A stretch of 64,000 nt of DNA from Lineus longissimus (Eukaryota > Nemertea > Pilidiophora > Heteronemertea > Lineidae), in contig NC_088315.1 in assembly GCF_910592395.1 (NCBI RefSeq), forward strand, positions 6,886,501-6,950,500, written 5' to 3'. This document shows positions 1-10,856 of the stretch, piece after piece. The first letter of the stretch is position 1; the number at the start of each line of letters is the position of its first letter. The translations under genes were made by a program, and so were the position numbers. The notes under the pieces are model-generated. The model was not told where the DNA came from. It saw nothing but the letters and a program-made list of their open reading frames with translations, and did no database searches.

Positions 1-975
1 GTACAAGTAATAATCTTGAATATCTCCTTATCTGGCAATCTGAAAAAAAGATGTTCCAATTTGGCTAGTTCTTGTTTCGCATTAAGTATTATGATTCGTC
101 ATATAACACACATTGTTTTCCACTGCCAGACAGACAGTGAATGAACTTCGTCATATCCGTAGAGACTATTAGTATATATAATTTGTCTTCACGCCCACCA
201 CGTTGTACAGTTATCGATATATCGAACAAAATCATGTGTTGTCGCAACAGAATTCCAATTCATCTACTAACTCCTATCAAATTACTGATTCCATTCTTCC
301 AACAGGCGTTTCGGTTTCAAAGATCCCTTTTTGTTCACCTCTACTTTGTTCAGCTCTTTGGACATAAATGGGTGTATCCGTGTCTCTAGTTAGAGAATCT
401 AATATAACTAAAGTCAAAACAAAACCTTACTGATCGTGTAGATGCCTTTGCGTCAAAAATTATATTTATCAAGTCAGTTTCTGCCCTCTCTTAAACATTA
501 AAGTTTCATTCCTTTGAAAGTTATTATTAGGAATAAAAGCAGATAATGTTCGTTCCTCTTCGAAAGATGTCATTAAATAATGTATTCTTCCTTTGCATCG
601 TATTCATCAAGTAAGACTCCTTCCTCTAATCACGAACTTGTACTGTAGGATTCATTCCTCTTCACAATATCACATAACTCAATATGAAAGATCCCATCTT
701 CTTACCACCAACCGTATTGTCATGCAAGAGTCCTTTCTCTTTAAACATTATATGAATCAAGTAAGATTCCGTCCACTTCACACAATCCCATTATTCACTT
801 AAGATCCCTTTCTCTTTACATAATCCAATTATTGATGAAAGATTCCGTTATGATCGGAAAATGAAATTTATCATTTATCGAAATCGTATTGATTATGGAA
901 AATTCTTTCCTCTATCCTACGAGAAATCAAATACAGAAGATTCCATCTCAATAAAGACTACGCGGATTTTCTCAG
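1..975. other. non-coding stretch with degenerate short repeats
   Basis: No convincing gene is seen. From about 555 to 935 the sequence keeps returning to variants of a phrase built from 'attcctctttacataatcc' followed by 'caagtaagattcc'. Copies are recognisable near 590-620, 655-690, 725-775 and 800-850, with spacing near 60-75 bases and heavy drift. This looks like an old, decayed tandem repeat rather than coding sequence, although its gtaaga phrases mimic splice donors. Confidence 0.35.
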
Positions 976-1074
976 CTGGTAGCATATGCTCCTCAGTATG
1001 TGGATCCAATGATGGCGCCCACAATTCACGTAGGCCTCATGGAGGAAGGCACCCTTATTCCACAATGTCCACAA
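976..1074 (+). CDS. candidate internal coding exon, 33 codons, phase 0-0
   Basis: The frame between a ctcag acceptor (bases 971-975) and a gtaaga donor (1075-1080) is fully open for exactly 33 codons, so it would be a symmetric phase 0 exon. The translation begins LVAYAPQYVDPMM, continues APTIHVGLMEEG and ends TLIPQCPQ. It is rich in proline, methionine and hydrophobic residues with few low-complexity runs, and reads as real protein. The acceptor has a short pyrimidine stretch (gattttctcag), so its strength is moderate; a second acceptor at 991-996 (cctcag) would shorten the exon by about 20 bases and change its phase. I do not recognise the family. No partner exon of matching phase was found nearby, so the gene would have large introns or extend outside the window. 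Confidence 0.4.
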
Positions 1075-1639
1075 GTAAGATAAAACACTTGAAATTCAAT
1101 ATTCAAATTAACATTTTCCCTATGATTTATCGTATAATCAGTGTCCATATGTAACAAAATCCTCAGAATCCACAGAACGTGTTCTCCATTCGTTGACTGC
1201 AACTCCCTCTCAGCTCAGCCTGTCTTTTCCATACCGTTACCAACACAACCTGATGTCATCCGAATCTAAGGAGACGCTCCAGCAGCCGCGAGCAAGGCAC
1301 GTAGCAACGTCTTACATAATAGAAAAGCCAGAATAGAACATACTAATGTGTGGTACTGTCACGGCGTGTCTCTTTTGAGTCAATGTACCAATTACCGTAG
1401 TATTCCAATTATGTTGTTATGATTGAGGCATTCCTTTTAGGCTATAAGGCTATGCGCTTACTCCTTCTGCATCCTTGCCAATGAGTTCGCCTTCTTATAG
1501 GAGCATCATTGGTTTATTTCGTTCCGATGGAAAAAGCTTTTACCTGTGTGGGAAGACTTGAAATACCTCTTCGCTGTTTAGGGAAGCGCTGCTTTGGGAA
1601 TTGGATCGGAATAGGGCATTGTCTAACTGACGACTTGCA

Positions 1640-2165
1640 GGAGCTGTGACATTTCTGTAAACAAACCTCGCAAAGGGCAACAAGTGTGAAATGTTTGGAA
1701 TGTACTGAAGATCCAGGCTGGAGATGCACTGTAGCGTGTCAGATTATAAATATTTACGGAACACCCATCTTATGGAAACACCCATCTGTCGCATATCGAA
1801 TTATCTCTCCTCAGAAATGAAACGTCCATGGTTGTGCCGGTACAACAGATTGCTTGCATTTTTATTTCAGCATTTTGGTCAAGTGATAAAAGTCACACCA
1901 AAGTTCATATTCATACCAAACCAATCAACAACAAAAAATTAAAAAACAAGCTTCATCCTTGAGTGTTTTATCTACTCAATTTTGCCTGGGGGATGGGGTG
2001 ATGTCCAGGTGACAACTTTCCGAGGGGGTGACAGTTCTGTAAACAAATTTCGCAAAGGGTATTTAGTGCAGAATGTTTGGAATTCACTACAGCATATCAG
2101 ATCTCAAACATTCATGGAAGCCCCATCATGTGGAAACACCCAACTCTTGTTTCCTTTAAAAATCA
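1640..2165. repeat. diverged direct duplication, about 383-bp offset
   Basis: Bases about 1646-1795 and 2029-2165 align along their length. Shared phrases are 'tctgtaaacaaa', 'cgcaaaggg', 'gaatgtttggaat' and 'ggaaacaccca'. Identity is visibly well below perfect, with several small indels. It is an old local duplication; neither copy has a preserved reading frame that the other supports. Confidence 0.6.
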
Positions 2166-2249
2166 TATTTTATTGTTGTAAAGGTCAAACGATCAAGAAT
2201 GCACCAGAAGATCCATCAGTTTCCCTTTTCCTCTTCATAGTCTTTTCAG

Positions 2250-2357
2250 TTTTCAGTAACCAACCATGTAGGGTACCATGTTCATTAGCAACCAATTCAA
2301 GTTATCGTGGTATGCAAATACTTCAATTTACAACCACTTTCCTTTATCACAGAACCG
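2250..2357 (+). CDS. weak candidate coding exon with strong splice signals
   Basis: An excellent acceptor (pyrimidine tract at 2222-2249 ending tcttttcag) is followed by an open frame running into an excellent donor, ACCG then gtgagt at 2358-2363. The frame reads VFSNQPCRVPCSLATNSS and then a hydroxyl-rich stretch ending FLYHRT. An alternative acceptor 7 bases downstream (ag at 2255-2256) would also work. The protein is not recognised and the composition is only moderately convincing. Splice-like pairs with an open frame of this size are expected several times by chance in 64 kb, so confidence is low. Confidence 0.2.
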
Positions 2358-2798
2358 GTGAGTCTCTCAAATGCAGCCAAGCAATCGGTAACTTATCCAC
2401 ATGAAGTGCCCACTCACGTCACGTACAAGAGAGTACCGGGGAAAATCAGAGCCACTGATCATTACATTTTCATAATTATCTCATGTTTCCATCTAGTTTA
2501 GTGATTTTATCAGGATATCGATTGAAACTTTCGATCAATAAAGGTCAGGTTCAGCTTCGAACTAGAAATGAAGTTATGTCGATTTTAGGTCACCGTTGAA
2601 CAATTTCCGTGCACTTTAAACATTGCTTCATATTCTCGTGCGTTTCGACTTATCGTTGTCAGATTCTAAAATGAGCCGTGAGCAGAGATGAGGATGGACA
2701 TTGTCAAAGTCATTTGATAAAGGCAAGTATTAATAAAGACTAGTCTTTATAAAATCTTGATAAAGGTCATGGATTGCAAAGATAGCTGAAATGTGTGT

Positions 2799-2817
2799 GG
2801 GGGGGGGGGGGGGGGGG
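2799..2817 (+). repeat. G homopolymer, 19 bases
   Basis: An uninterrupted run of 19 G follows a short GT alternation (gtgtgtgg). Such runs vary in length between individuals and are prone to sequencing error. Two further G runs of 11 lie at 36761-36771 and 42806-42816. Confidence 0.95.
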
Positions 2818-5800
2818 TCCTCCAGGTAATTTATAAATCAACAGTGTTGGATGTGGTGTCACCTTGGTATCATGTGCAATCCTATTCTTTTTCCAGTTAT
2901 TGCCATGGAGATTGATTTTCGTTTTTTATGTCAATCTAGCTGCCGACAAGTGAACTTTGGAACGCGTTATTCGGCCCTACTCGATGAATAGACTTGTAAT
3001 TAACAAACCCAATTGCAAGGCGTTGGAAGAGGCCTAACTAACGTTGTATCACATGCAATCCGATCCCCATACCGATTCTAATGTAGCCATGGCGACATCT
3101 CCCAATGGTTTACATTTTCGAATGATAACCTTTTCTCATACCGAAATGAAAGGATGTTGTCTTCATTCGAACAGCGTGATGTCAGATGGAAATTGTGTAA
3201 CTATCTATGTGATAGACGCGAGATTCACATATACGCCCGTTTTCTTATGCGTTTTATCAACGCACCGGGCATGAGGTTCTTATAATACGCTGAACTGTGG
3301 GTGAACACGACAGGTCTCATGCATTTCTAGCAAAAGGTTTCAGCTTGAATCACCTGGAAATCGGCGAGTTAACGCCATATTTCTATTTCACTAATGTCTC
3401 AGTTGGGGTATTTAACATTCGATATTTTGGACAAGACCTATTTCCCTACAGTAGGGCTCATATATTTGGCAATATAGGTATTTATATATTATGATTGTTT
3501 ATTGCAGAATGCTCTTAATATGGAAATCGTTGAGAGCAATTCCCGATAAAAAAAAAGAAAACAAAAAGAGAAAGTTAGACCCGACAATTGATAAATAACC
3601 TGTCTTAATGTGGCATCTCTCCGTTTGCCTGAGATCGACAAATCATAGATTGAATCTACAGCCATCGGCAACATCATTACCATGGCGACTCATCGAAGTA
3701 CGCCATCGAAGCAACTCTAGACCTGTCACACAGCCAAGACCATCGGATGTCGCCTGGCAATAGACTATTGGTTTTTCGACATAAGCACAGCACACGCGGC
3801 TAAATATAACACACGCGTCCAGGCACTTTACACTGAATATCGTCATCGGATGACGTCTAGTCTCAGCAATGACGTCATTGCTCCAACCCTACTCCTTCGC
3901 AACCAAAAAGCCCTAGAAACCAACGCGTTCTCTCTCTGCTATTTACGCTGATAAGATATCGGTTTTCCGTAGCTGAATGAAATTCGTGTGCTACCGCTAT
4001 ACTCGCTAATCATAATGCCCCTCCCACGTCAACCACGGCTGGTATGCTTGCCGAAAGCCATGGGTATTTTCACTATTAATAACGAGGTGGCTTGTGGCGT
4101 TGTAGTCAAATAACAAGCTTGTGTTTCACTGGAAAGGCTATAGGGTAATGTTGCTGATAATGATATGGATTAAATGAGAAATAAATTGATCCACGTGATT
4201 TTGGGCCGCTATGCCAAGACTACTGGGCCGATTTCTTCGAAGTTTCGTTTTTCTTAAATCCGATTTTGGAAAACAAGAGGATAGTTAATTCATTAACCAT
4301 GGCAACGAAATATTTTTTTCTCTATGAGTGCATGGGAATCAAGTGGACATTTACTTTCGAAGCCGACTATGGGTCTAAATATAAATCGTCGGGGCAAAAG
4401 AGCTGCTGTCAACTCCGGAAGACTGTATTAAATAGCGATAACAAACTTTTAATAATGTATGGCATGACGTCAACAAAAATGCCCCAATATCTCGAGTAAA
4501 GAGTAAAGTTTAGTTTTTTCTCGAAAAAAGAGAACAATTTTGTATGTTACAACGCGGACTTCTAATTGACAAAATTGATGTCGTAAGCGACGACGTCATG
4601 ACTGTCTTGATGACCATCTCAGTGAATGTGGATTCATAAGATGTTGGCTGGTGCAATTTTGAGGCGTTTGACCAGTAACTAACAACAATGTATTGGTACT
4701 CGTCTTGCATATGAAGTCACCTATTCCCGCCTTAACACCTTAACACGAGACTATGGTTTCCCTTTTTTTCTCGTGCATCTCCACGCGAAACCAAGTGAGT
4801 TTGACTGAGAAGCTACAAGTCGCCACAACCCCTAAATCACTGCTATGACATCTATAGGAAAATTGCCGTAGCGCTGCAGTCTCCACGCCTGATCGGCAGT
4901 GCAATGGGTAAGCAGGATAGTGGTCCAAACGAACAACCTGCGGCAACGAAACAGCGGAACATCCTGGTGAAAACCTTGAAACTACACGGTCTCCGAACAG
5001 TATTTAAACGGGGACTGTTCCTCGGACACCATCATAAACCCTGTCTTCTTCCTTTGCAAGACGATTGGAGAGTGCATGTGTGCTGCAATCGGAGTCTTAC
5101 TGTATAATCCACCAATCAGCCACTGACATCTGAGTCCAACGCAAATTGATAAAATGTTAAAAGAGAGATGTGCTGGGAAATGATTTATTGAGAATGGTTG
5201 ATAAGATCTCGTCTGGTGACCTTTTTATTGGGAATTGGTTGCGGAAAAAGAGCAATCTAAAGTATATCTGAATTTTAAACGCACTGTCTGTTATTGTGTT
5301 TCAATACGCGTTGATTTTGATTTTCTGTTTGCATCCGGCCTGAAGGCGCAATACATGATCTCACAAATCCAGCGATCGTGTGCCGTACAGTAAGGAGCCA
5401 AATCAGGGAGAGCGTCGTTAAGATTCTAGCCGGTTTGTTCATAAACAATTACTTGGTACAGTCATCTGAAATACATGGCCCTCAGAAGCTGTTGGTAGAA
5501 CAGGCTTACTGCTGCGATATGGCACTTTCGTCTCCGGAACAAATACATTTATTCATAAATGGATCACTGCGGATGGAAGTCAAACTACCAGAAACCAAGA
5601 AAGTTTCTAAATTCACTCATTTTCTATTCTCTTGGGTCTCCCAGCCTAGATGAACCAGATACCTACTCCATGACTGTTCGACGTATATCATATATGTTGT
5701 TATACCCAAGCGTGTGATAAAATGGAATGGGATCAGAAATTCTGTTGCATAATTTACTTTACATATATCACGTAGACACATGGTCTTATCAAGTCCACTG

Positions 5801-8020
5801 ATTTTGCAAGAGAATTTTTACTGGAAGTCTCCTTGATTAAACTTGCATTCGTCTCGGTAAATATTCAAAGTGGCCCTACAGTGATTTGGAACAACCGAAA
5901 TAAGGGTAACGGAGGTCGCAATTAAAAAAAAGAAATGCCTCATTAATTTAAGAATGCTTCATCAATCGAGATATAGTTCTCATCTAATATTGACAAGTTG
6001 ATGAAAAAGGAAAAAAAGTATTTCAAAACAAATTAATAGATCACTGCCTGATTTCTTCCGCCAATTTTCATTCTCAAACTTGCTGTGCACGCAACCGAAT
6101 TACTCCTGTATTTGTTTGATAGCTCGTAACAACATTGACCTCTGCCATTTAATCTCAAGCAGAGCCAGGCGCAATTTGCTTCACCATTTTAAAATGTGTA
6201 ATTGGACCTGAAAATACGATACGATACTACAAGACTGGGTTTCTCACTAGAGTTACGCAATATGTAATTGGCTTTCCCATCTGCAAGCGACGTGCTGAAA
6301 ATGTCAACCGCAAATAATAGGGTTATAGATGAAAATAAGGTTGAATGTTGCATATCATTATGACGCAATTTCACACCATTGTCTTCTATCGATTACTTTT
6401 CGAAATACTCCACCCCTCGATATTCAATAAGAATTGATTCAGGTATTAAAGAGAGCGACTGTAATGGTGCTGTAACAGAAAGGGTTTATCAAATCTTAAA
6501 GAAACTAATAATTCAACGAATGTCATCAAAAGAAGGCGGTCAGTTGGCTGACACACTTCCGATGTACCCATGACTGATAAATGTCCAGCGCCACTCCTTT
6601 GTCCTATTGCCATGTTTACTAGAATTGACGCCCAAGACACTGACCCGCCATAACCTAATCTGACGTTCATCCGCAAACGCGGAGATATGGGGATACATGC
6701 AGGAAACCCAACCTCAAAGTAAAGCTCGACGGTCAAATTGTGCAATCTATCAAAGATGATGGCTCAGGAAGCGACCAATTTCGCACCGAAGGACAAGGCG
6801 GCTGACAGGTATCCGAAATACGCTCTTGCTCACTATAACATGTTTATGATTGCCAGAGTCAGATTTGAGGTGGTGTAAAGCGTTGTTTGCTGTTCATTTT
6901 TTTTCCAAACTGAAATGGAATGGCAACTTAAACTGCCCGACTCCATCTGCTTGCAGAATCCTTAGGGATGTTCCCGGTATATCAGCCAGAATCAGTTAGC
7001 AATGGAATTATCCAACTTTGGCCAGTGAAATAAGATTAGTGACAACGGCACAAACTCGTTACCGGCGACTATAGATACTTCAAGGTGAACGAGGAGGTAA
7101 ACAATGCGCGAAGGCTGCATCTAAAAGGATGGCGTGCCAACTGATTCTGTCATTCCTTTTCGTTAGTTTAAGGTCCGCACGCAGTGTTTTCTCAATAGAT
7201 TGCAATTTGTAACTCTAAGCCTTTCTAAGCATTTAAATCTTAGATGGAATTATTATAGCCCACGCATGCACTGGCCACGTCAAGGGATCGCTGTTGATAA
7301 AAACGTTTCATTCTTTTCACAAAGTAAAACTTAGTTGAAATTGAGATTGAGGCAGAATCAGTGGGAATGGGTTGAATGAAGATGGGTTCAAGCTTCGAGG
7401 CGACAATTCGATCGAGTATAATGGAGTGTTATCGAAAGGAAATGGACGTAGGGTAATTGCTGTGGAGGTCAAAATATTCCCATGGGCTACGGTAATGGAT
7501 ACTAAATGGGTTTCTTAAGCAAGTTTATCACTCGATCAGGAGTCTCTTGCAGCATTTTGACCAAACACTGGCCTTTAGACTAGAAGAGCAACCAAAACAC
7601 TTTCGTTCAATTCTTATCGCAACATCTTTTTCATCAGACCTTGCAACATCCTGCGTCTACCCGCGCACTTGCAAATTAATAAGGAGGAAGAGGAAGTTCT
7701 TCCTGTTACTACTGCCTTTACAATAACCACCATTGATAAGTGCAAATTAGATTTCTTAGAGGTCGAACAAAGGACTCCAGATTCTCGTCTCCGAATCGAA
7801 TATCCAACAATACTGTACATGTATGCCGTCAAGGGATACCTTATTGAGATAAATCGAATGCAATTGAATAAAAGTCCTTTCTCGTCCTGTCAGCAACAGT
7901 ACTCGTCGCCCTCACAGGAATAAAACCTTTATCTTTACAAGGCATCAGATGATACGTGTTCAAACCAATGAGTTTTAAAACAACCGTATCCATTGCATCC
8001 TTACGGGGAATTTTTTTCCG
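2818..8020. other. long stretch without a supportable gene
   Basis: I see no exon here that has more than one line of support. At 4861-4909 a 50-base open segment (frame KIAVALQSPRLIGSAM) lies between a ctatag acceptor and a gtaagc donor, but the acceptor lacks a good pyrimidine tract. At 7614-7668 on the minus strand a frame ending GLMKKMLR and a stop follows a pyrimidine-rich acceptor. Both are at chance level. The rest is AT-leaning DNA with stops in all frames. Confidence 0.5.
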
Positions 8021-8026
8021 CTGCAT

Positions 8027-8240
8027 TTGTACATCTTCAGAACATTGCTGATACATGTACATGTAATTCCTCTAACCTGTATTGCTATTTTTGCACTCCA
8101 ACACTTCGACACCCTCGAATCTGTGCAGTCAATATGTATGCTGCATTATTTCTTTTGTACATCTCTGGGAAATTGCCAATAATTTCTCTCACCTGTATGG
8201 CTTTTTTGCACCTCAACACTTCTACCCACAAGAATAATGC
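8027..8240. repeat. diverged tandem duplication, 128-bp offset
   Basis: The segment starting ttgtacatct at 8027 recurs at 8155. Shared landmarks in order are 'ttgtacatct', 'cctgtat', 'tttttgcac' and 'caacacttc'. The copies differ by many substitutions. The block abuts the 58-bp minisatellite downstream and may share its history of local amplification. Confidence 0.6.
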
Positions 8241-8297
8241 GCAGTGTATGTTGGAAATAGGAGCGACAAGTTGTATTTGGAGCAAACTGGAAGTAGC

Positions 8298-8816
8298 GAA
8301 AGCATGATTTCGACCCGACATACCTATACTCTGTGCACATTCGAGTATGGCGAGGGCAAAAGCATCATTTTGATCTGATATACATATGCTGTGCACATTC
8401 GAGTGTGTCGAGTGCAAAATAATCATTTCGATCTGATATACATATGCTGTGCACATTCGAATGTGTCGAGTGCAAAGGCATCATTTTGATCTGATATACA
8501 TATGCTGTGCACATTCGAGTGTGTCGAGTGCAAAGGCATCATTTTGATCTGATATACATATGCTGTGCACATTCGAGTGTGTCGAGTGCAAAGGCATCAT
8601 TTTGATCTGATATACATATGCTGTGCACATTCGAGTGTGTCGAGTGCAAACGCATCATTTTGATCTGATATACATATGCTGTGTAGATTCGAATGTGTCG
8701 AATGCAAAATAATCAATTCGATCTGATACATATGCTGTGGACATTCGAGTGTGTCGAGTGCAAACGCATCATTTTGATCTGATATACATATGCTGCGTGT
8801 CGAGTGCAAAAGCATC
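8298..8816 (+). repeat. 58-bp minisatellite, about nine units
   Basis: The landmark 'gtgcacattc' (or a one- or two-base variant) falls at 8391, 8449, 8507, 8565, 8623 and 8681, exactly 58 bases apart, and then at 8737 after a 2-base deletion. The central units (8449-8680) are nearly identical, while the outer ones have drifted, as expected when an array is homogenised from its middle. The last unit is truncated near 8795. Each unit contains an imperfect palindrome, gcacattcga then gtgtg then tcgagtgc, able to form a stem with a bulge. The unit length is not a multiple of three, so open frames through the array are incidental. There are no unique spacers, so it is not a CRISPR-like array. Confidence 0.95.
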
Positions 8817-9142
8817 AGTTCTTTCTCACTGTTATACACATTTTGTGCACAATCGAGTATGTCAGTTGGAGCGACAAATCATATTGGCCACCAAACTCGG
8901 CAACACGTGCCATCCCTCTTGTTCTCCCCAACCACTTGAATATTCAAATGGAGGTGTCGACTCAGATGTCAGATTTGACGATATGCGCCAATTTCAATTA
9001 CAAGATCACTGATGAACACCCGCGTTAATTAGCTGCTTTATTATCTTCTGATTACAATATTTCCTTTTGCAGTTTCCTTTAATGGTCATGTAGGGGAGAA
9101 AACCAACTGACGTATTTCAACATACCTTTCTATTTTCGTTAC

Positions 9143-9258
9143 CTGTTCAGGTTCCTTTTGTCGGAGTTGCTGCAGTTTTGCTTTCCTGGCATTTCTGTTA
9201 TTGATGTTGTCCGCTATTTTCATTAACTCCATTGATTTCGGTTCACATCTTGCCACCA
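9143..9258 (-). CDS. candidate internal coding exon, lysine/asparagine-rich helix
   Basis: Read on the minus strand, an acceptor with a good pyrimidine tract (cctattttctatttcaag, minus-strand bases ending at 9259) opens a 116-base exon that ends in CAG before a gtaacg donor (plus 9137-9142). The frame carries two bases then 38 codons. It starts VARCEPKSMELMKIADN, continues INNRNARKAKLQQL and ends RQKEPEQ. The sequence is strongly charged and helix-favouring, with leucine and isoleucine spacing typical of an amphipathic or coiled-coil helix. The phases are 1 at the start and 0 at the end. I do not recognise the family. It is one of the most protein-like short frames in the window and both splice sites are good. 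No second exon of the same gene was identified with confidence. Confidence 0.5.
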
Positions 9259-10612
9259 CTTGAAATAGAAAATAGGCGATACAATTAGTATTTGAAATAT
9301 ACTTGATTTTGTGAACAAAAACGGTATACACGAGCAACACTAAACTCTTTTCTACTGAACTTTTCCCAAATGTAAGACACATATAGTGTATCTTTGTCGA
9401 AATGCTACAAGAGCATTAGTAAAGCGGACAATTTTTTATTAAGACAAATCAATACGATCATTTTGTGACGACCAACAAAACTGTTGTGGGACTGGATTTC
9501 AAAGCGGTCTCGACTTCACAAACGAGGGATGACAGAGATGACGAAAAGAACATTGGATACCGCATGGTTCAGGAGAGAAAACTCCGAAATCAAAAATTGT
9601 CCGCCGGCAATGACAACCAGACTATAGGGGACAAAAACTCCGGAACAGACAAAAGACGGACTGGGCACCGGGTATGGACGCAGCAACAGCCAAATGAACA
9701 CCACCACCTCCAACCCCCGAGAAAAATGCCCGTGTAGCAAGTGTCCCCATATGTCACCTAACGAACAAAGCATCGATGATTGAACGCCAAAGCTGTCCTG
9801 TATGAGCTATCAACACTTATTAAATATCACTGACACTGTGTATTTTACCCACGTAGGTTTGTGATTTCCCCCGAGTGAAAATGGCACGCTGATAACACTC
9901 GACATCAATCAAGTGTGAGAGCAAACCTTTCAGTTATAACTACCGTGGCTGACTTTTCATACAAAACCTAAATTAATGCTTCTTCTTTCGTTATTCTTCT
10001 TTTCTCATTTTGATTGACGAAAGGAAATCTCAACGAAATCTCAGCTCGATGTGTTGATAGCGGGGCGAAAACCAGGGAGAAGATGGCATACTAACTTATC
10101 TACCAGGACCAATGTGCTGAACAACACATGAATCAAGTTTGTGGGCCAGCATTTCAGTTAGCTAACGGTGTTGACATTTTACAAAATAAGCCAAATTATG
10201 TTTAAATATTTCGAGTTTCACGTAAAAGAATTTGCCCAGGTTGACTGCAACATATCATCGTCCTGCAAGGGTTGTGATACTTGCCTATTATTGACAGATC
10301 AGTCATAACGGAGTGTCTGTCTTTAAGGGCACATAATGATCCTATATATGTAAATATCAATGAGATTTTACTACACGAGGTAATCTGAGTTAGCTGCATG
10401 GAACCAAAATGAGGTATTTCTTTATTACTTTTGATAAAATATCTGTGGTGATTAATTAAACGATATAAAAGAGGAGATGTGATCAATAACCGACGTTATC
10501 AATTAATTTTCGATGCACAAGGTCATCAGATCGACCAAGTAGTTTATCAATAAATAATCAATCATGATGATCAAAGAATGCTTCTTGGCAGTAACTGAAA
10601 AAAGGCAAATAA
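9259..10612. other. non-coding or intronic stretch
   Basis: No supportable gene is seen. The 90-codon plus-strand frame at 9465-9737 is polar and low in hydrophobic residues and has no splice or promoter support. On the minus strand a strong acceptor (tttgccttttttcag, at about 10594-10608) opens a roughly 29-codon hydrophobic frame to a stop near 10508. It is noted only because its acceptor is good; 29 open codons is chance-level. Confidence 0.4.
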
Positions 10613-10856
10613 AACAGATCTTGCCAGTGGGAAGTCATAATTCTAGAAGGCACATTTCGTGCTTTTAGGAGGAGATGGTTCGAAGCGAGAGTTTTGAATG
10701 GTGAGAAGAGGTCGGTGTAGGTAGAGTGAAGTGAAAATCAAATCTTTTCTTTCATAATTGTTCTTTACTCTCACAGGCAGATCAAAAGCTTCCTGGGAAA
10801 TTGAAGGGTACTTACGGAAAGGAAAGCTATGTTTTAAAAAGAGCGTTTTAAGATGA
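10613..10856 (+). CDS. candidate last two exons of a spliced gene with a 76-base intron
   Basis: An open frame after a stop at 10610-10612 reads SCQWEVIILEGTFRAFRRR then WFEARVLN and runs to a gtgaga donor at 10701. A 76-base intron follows, ending in a very strong acceptor (ttctttactctcacag, ending 10776). Joining the two keeps the frame open: one base from the upstream side completes a glycine codon, then RSKASWEIEGYLRKGKLC, then FKKSVLR and a stop at 10854-10856. The joined tail is basic and tryptophan-containing. The upstream exon has no methionine, so an earlier exon is needed; its 5' limit could be an acceptor at about 10625 or one at 10663-10668 (gcttttag). A different frame of the second exon (10777-10851, beginning ADQKLPGKLKG) is also open to a stop, which weakens the call. 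The family is not recognised. Confidence 0.33.

Noticed and set aside
555-620. Signal-peptide-like frame MSLNNVFFLCIVFI ending at a gtaaga donor
   Set aside because: The donor is part of a degenerate repeat whose other copies carry the same phrase without any open frame.
8298-8816. CRISPR-like appearance of regularly spaced repeats
   Set aside because: Units abut with no unique spacers and the genome is eukaryotic.
8085-8839. Repetitive open frames with a recurring ISDQNDAFAL phrase
   Set aside because: They run through the 58-bp minisatellite; the unit is not a multiple of three, so the phrase changes frame. No coding evidence.
9020-9112. Excellent plus-strand acceptor (atttccttttgcag) at about 9058-9071
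   Set aside because: All three frames after it stop within 15 codons; the region overlaps the better minus-strand exon candidate.
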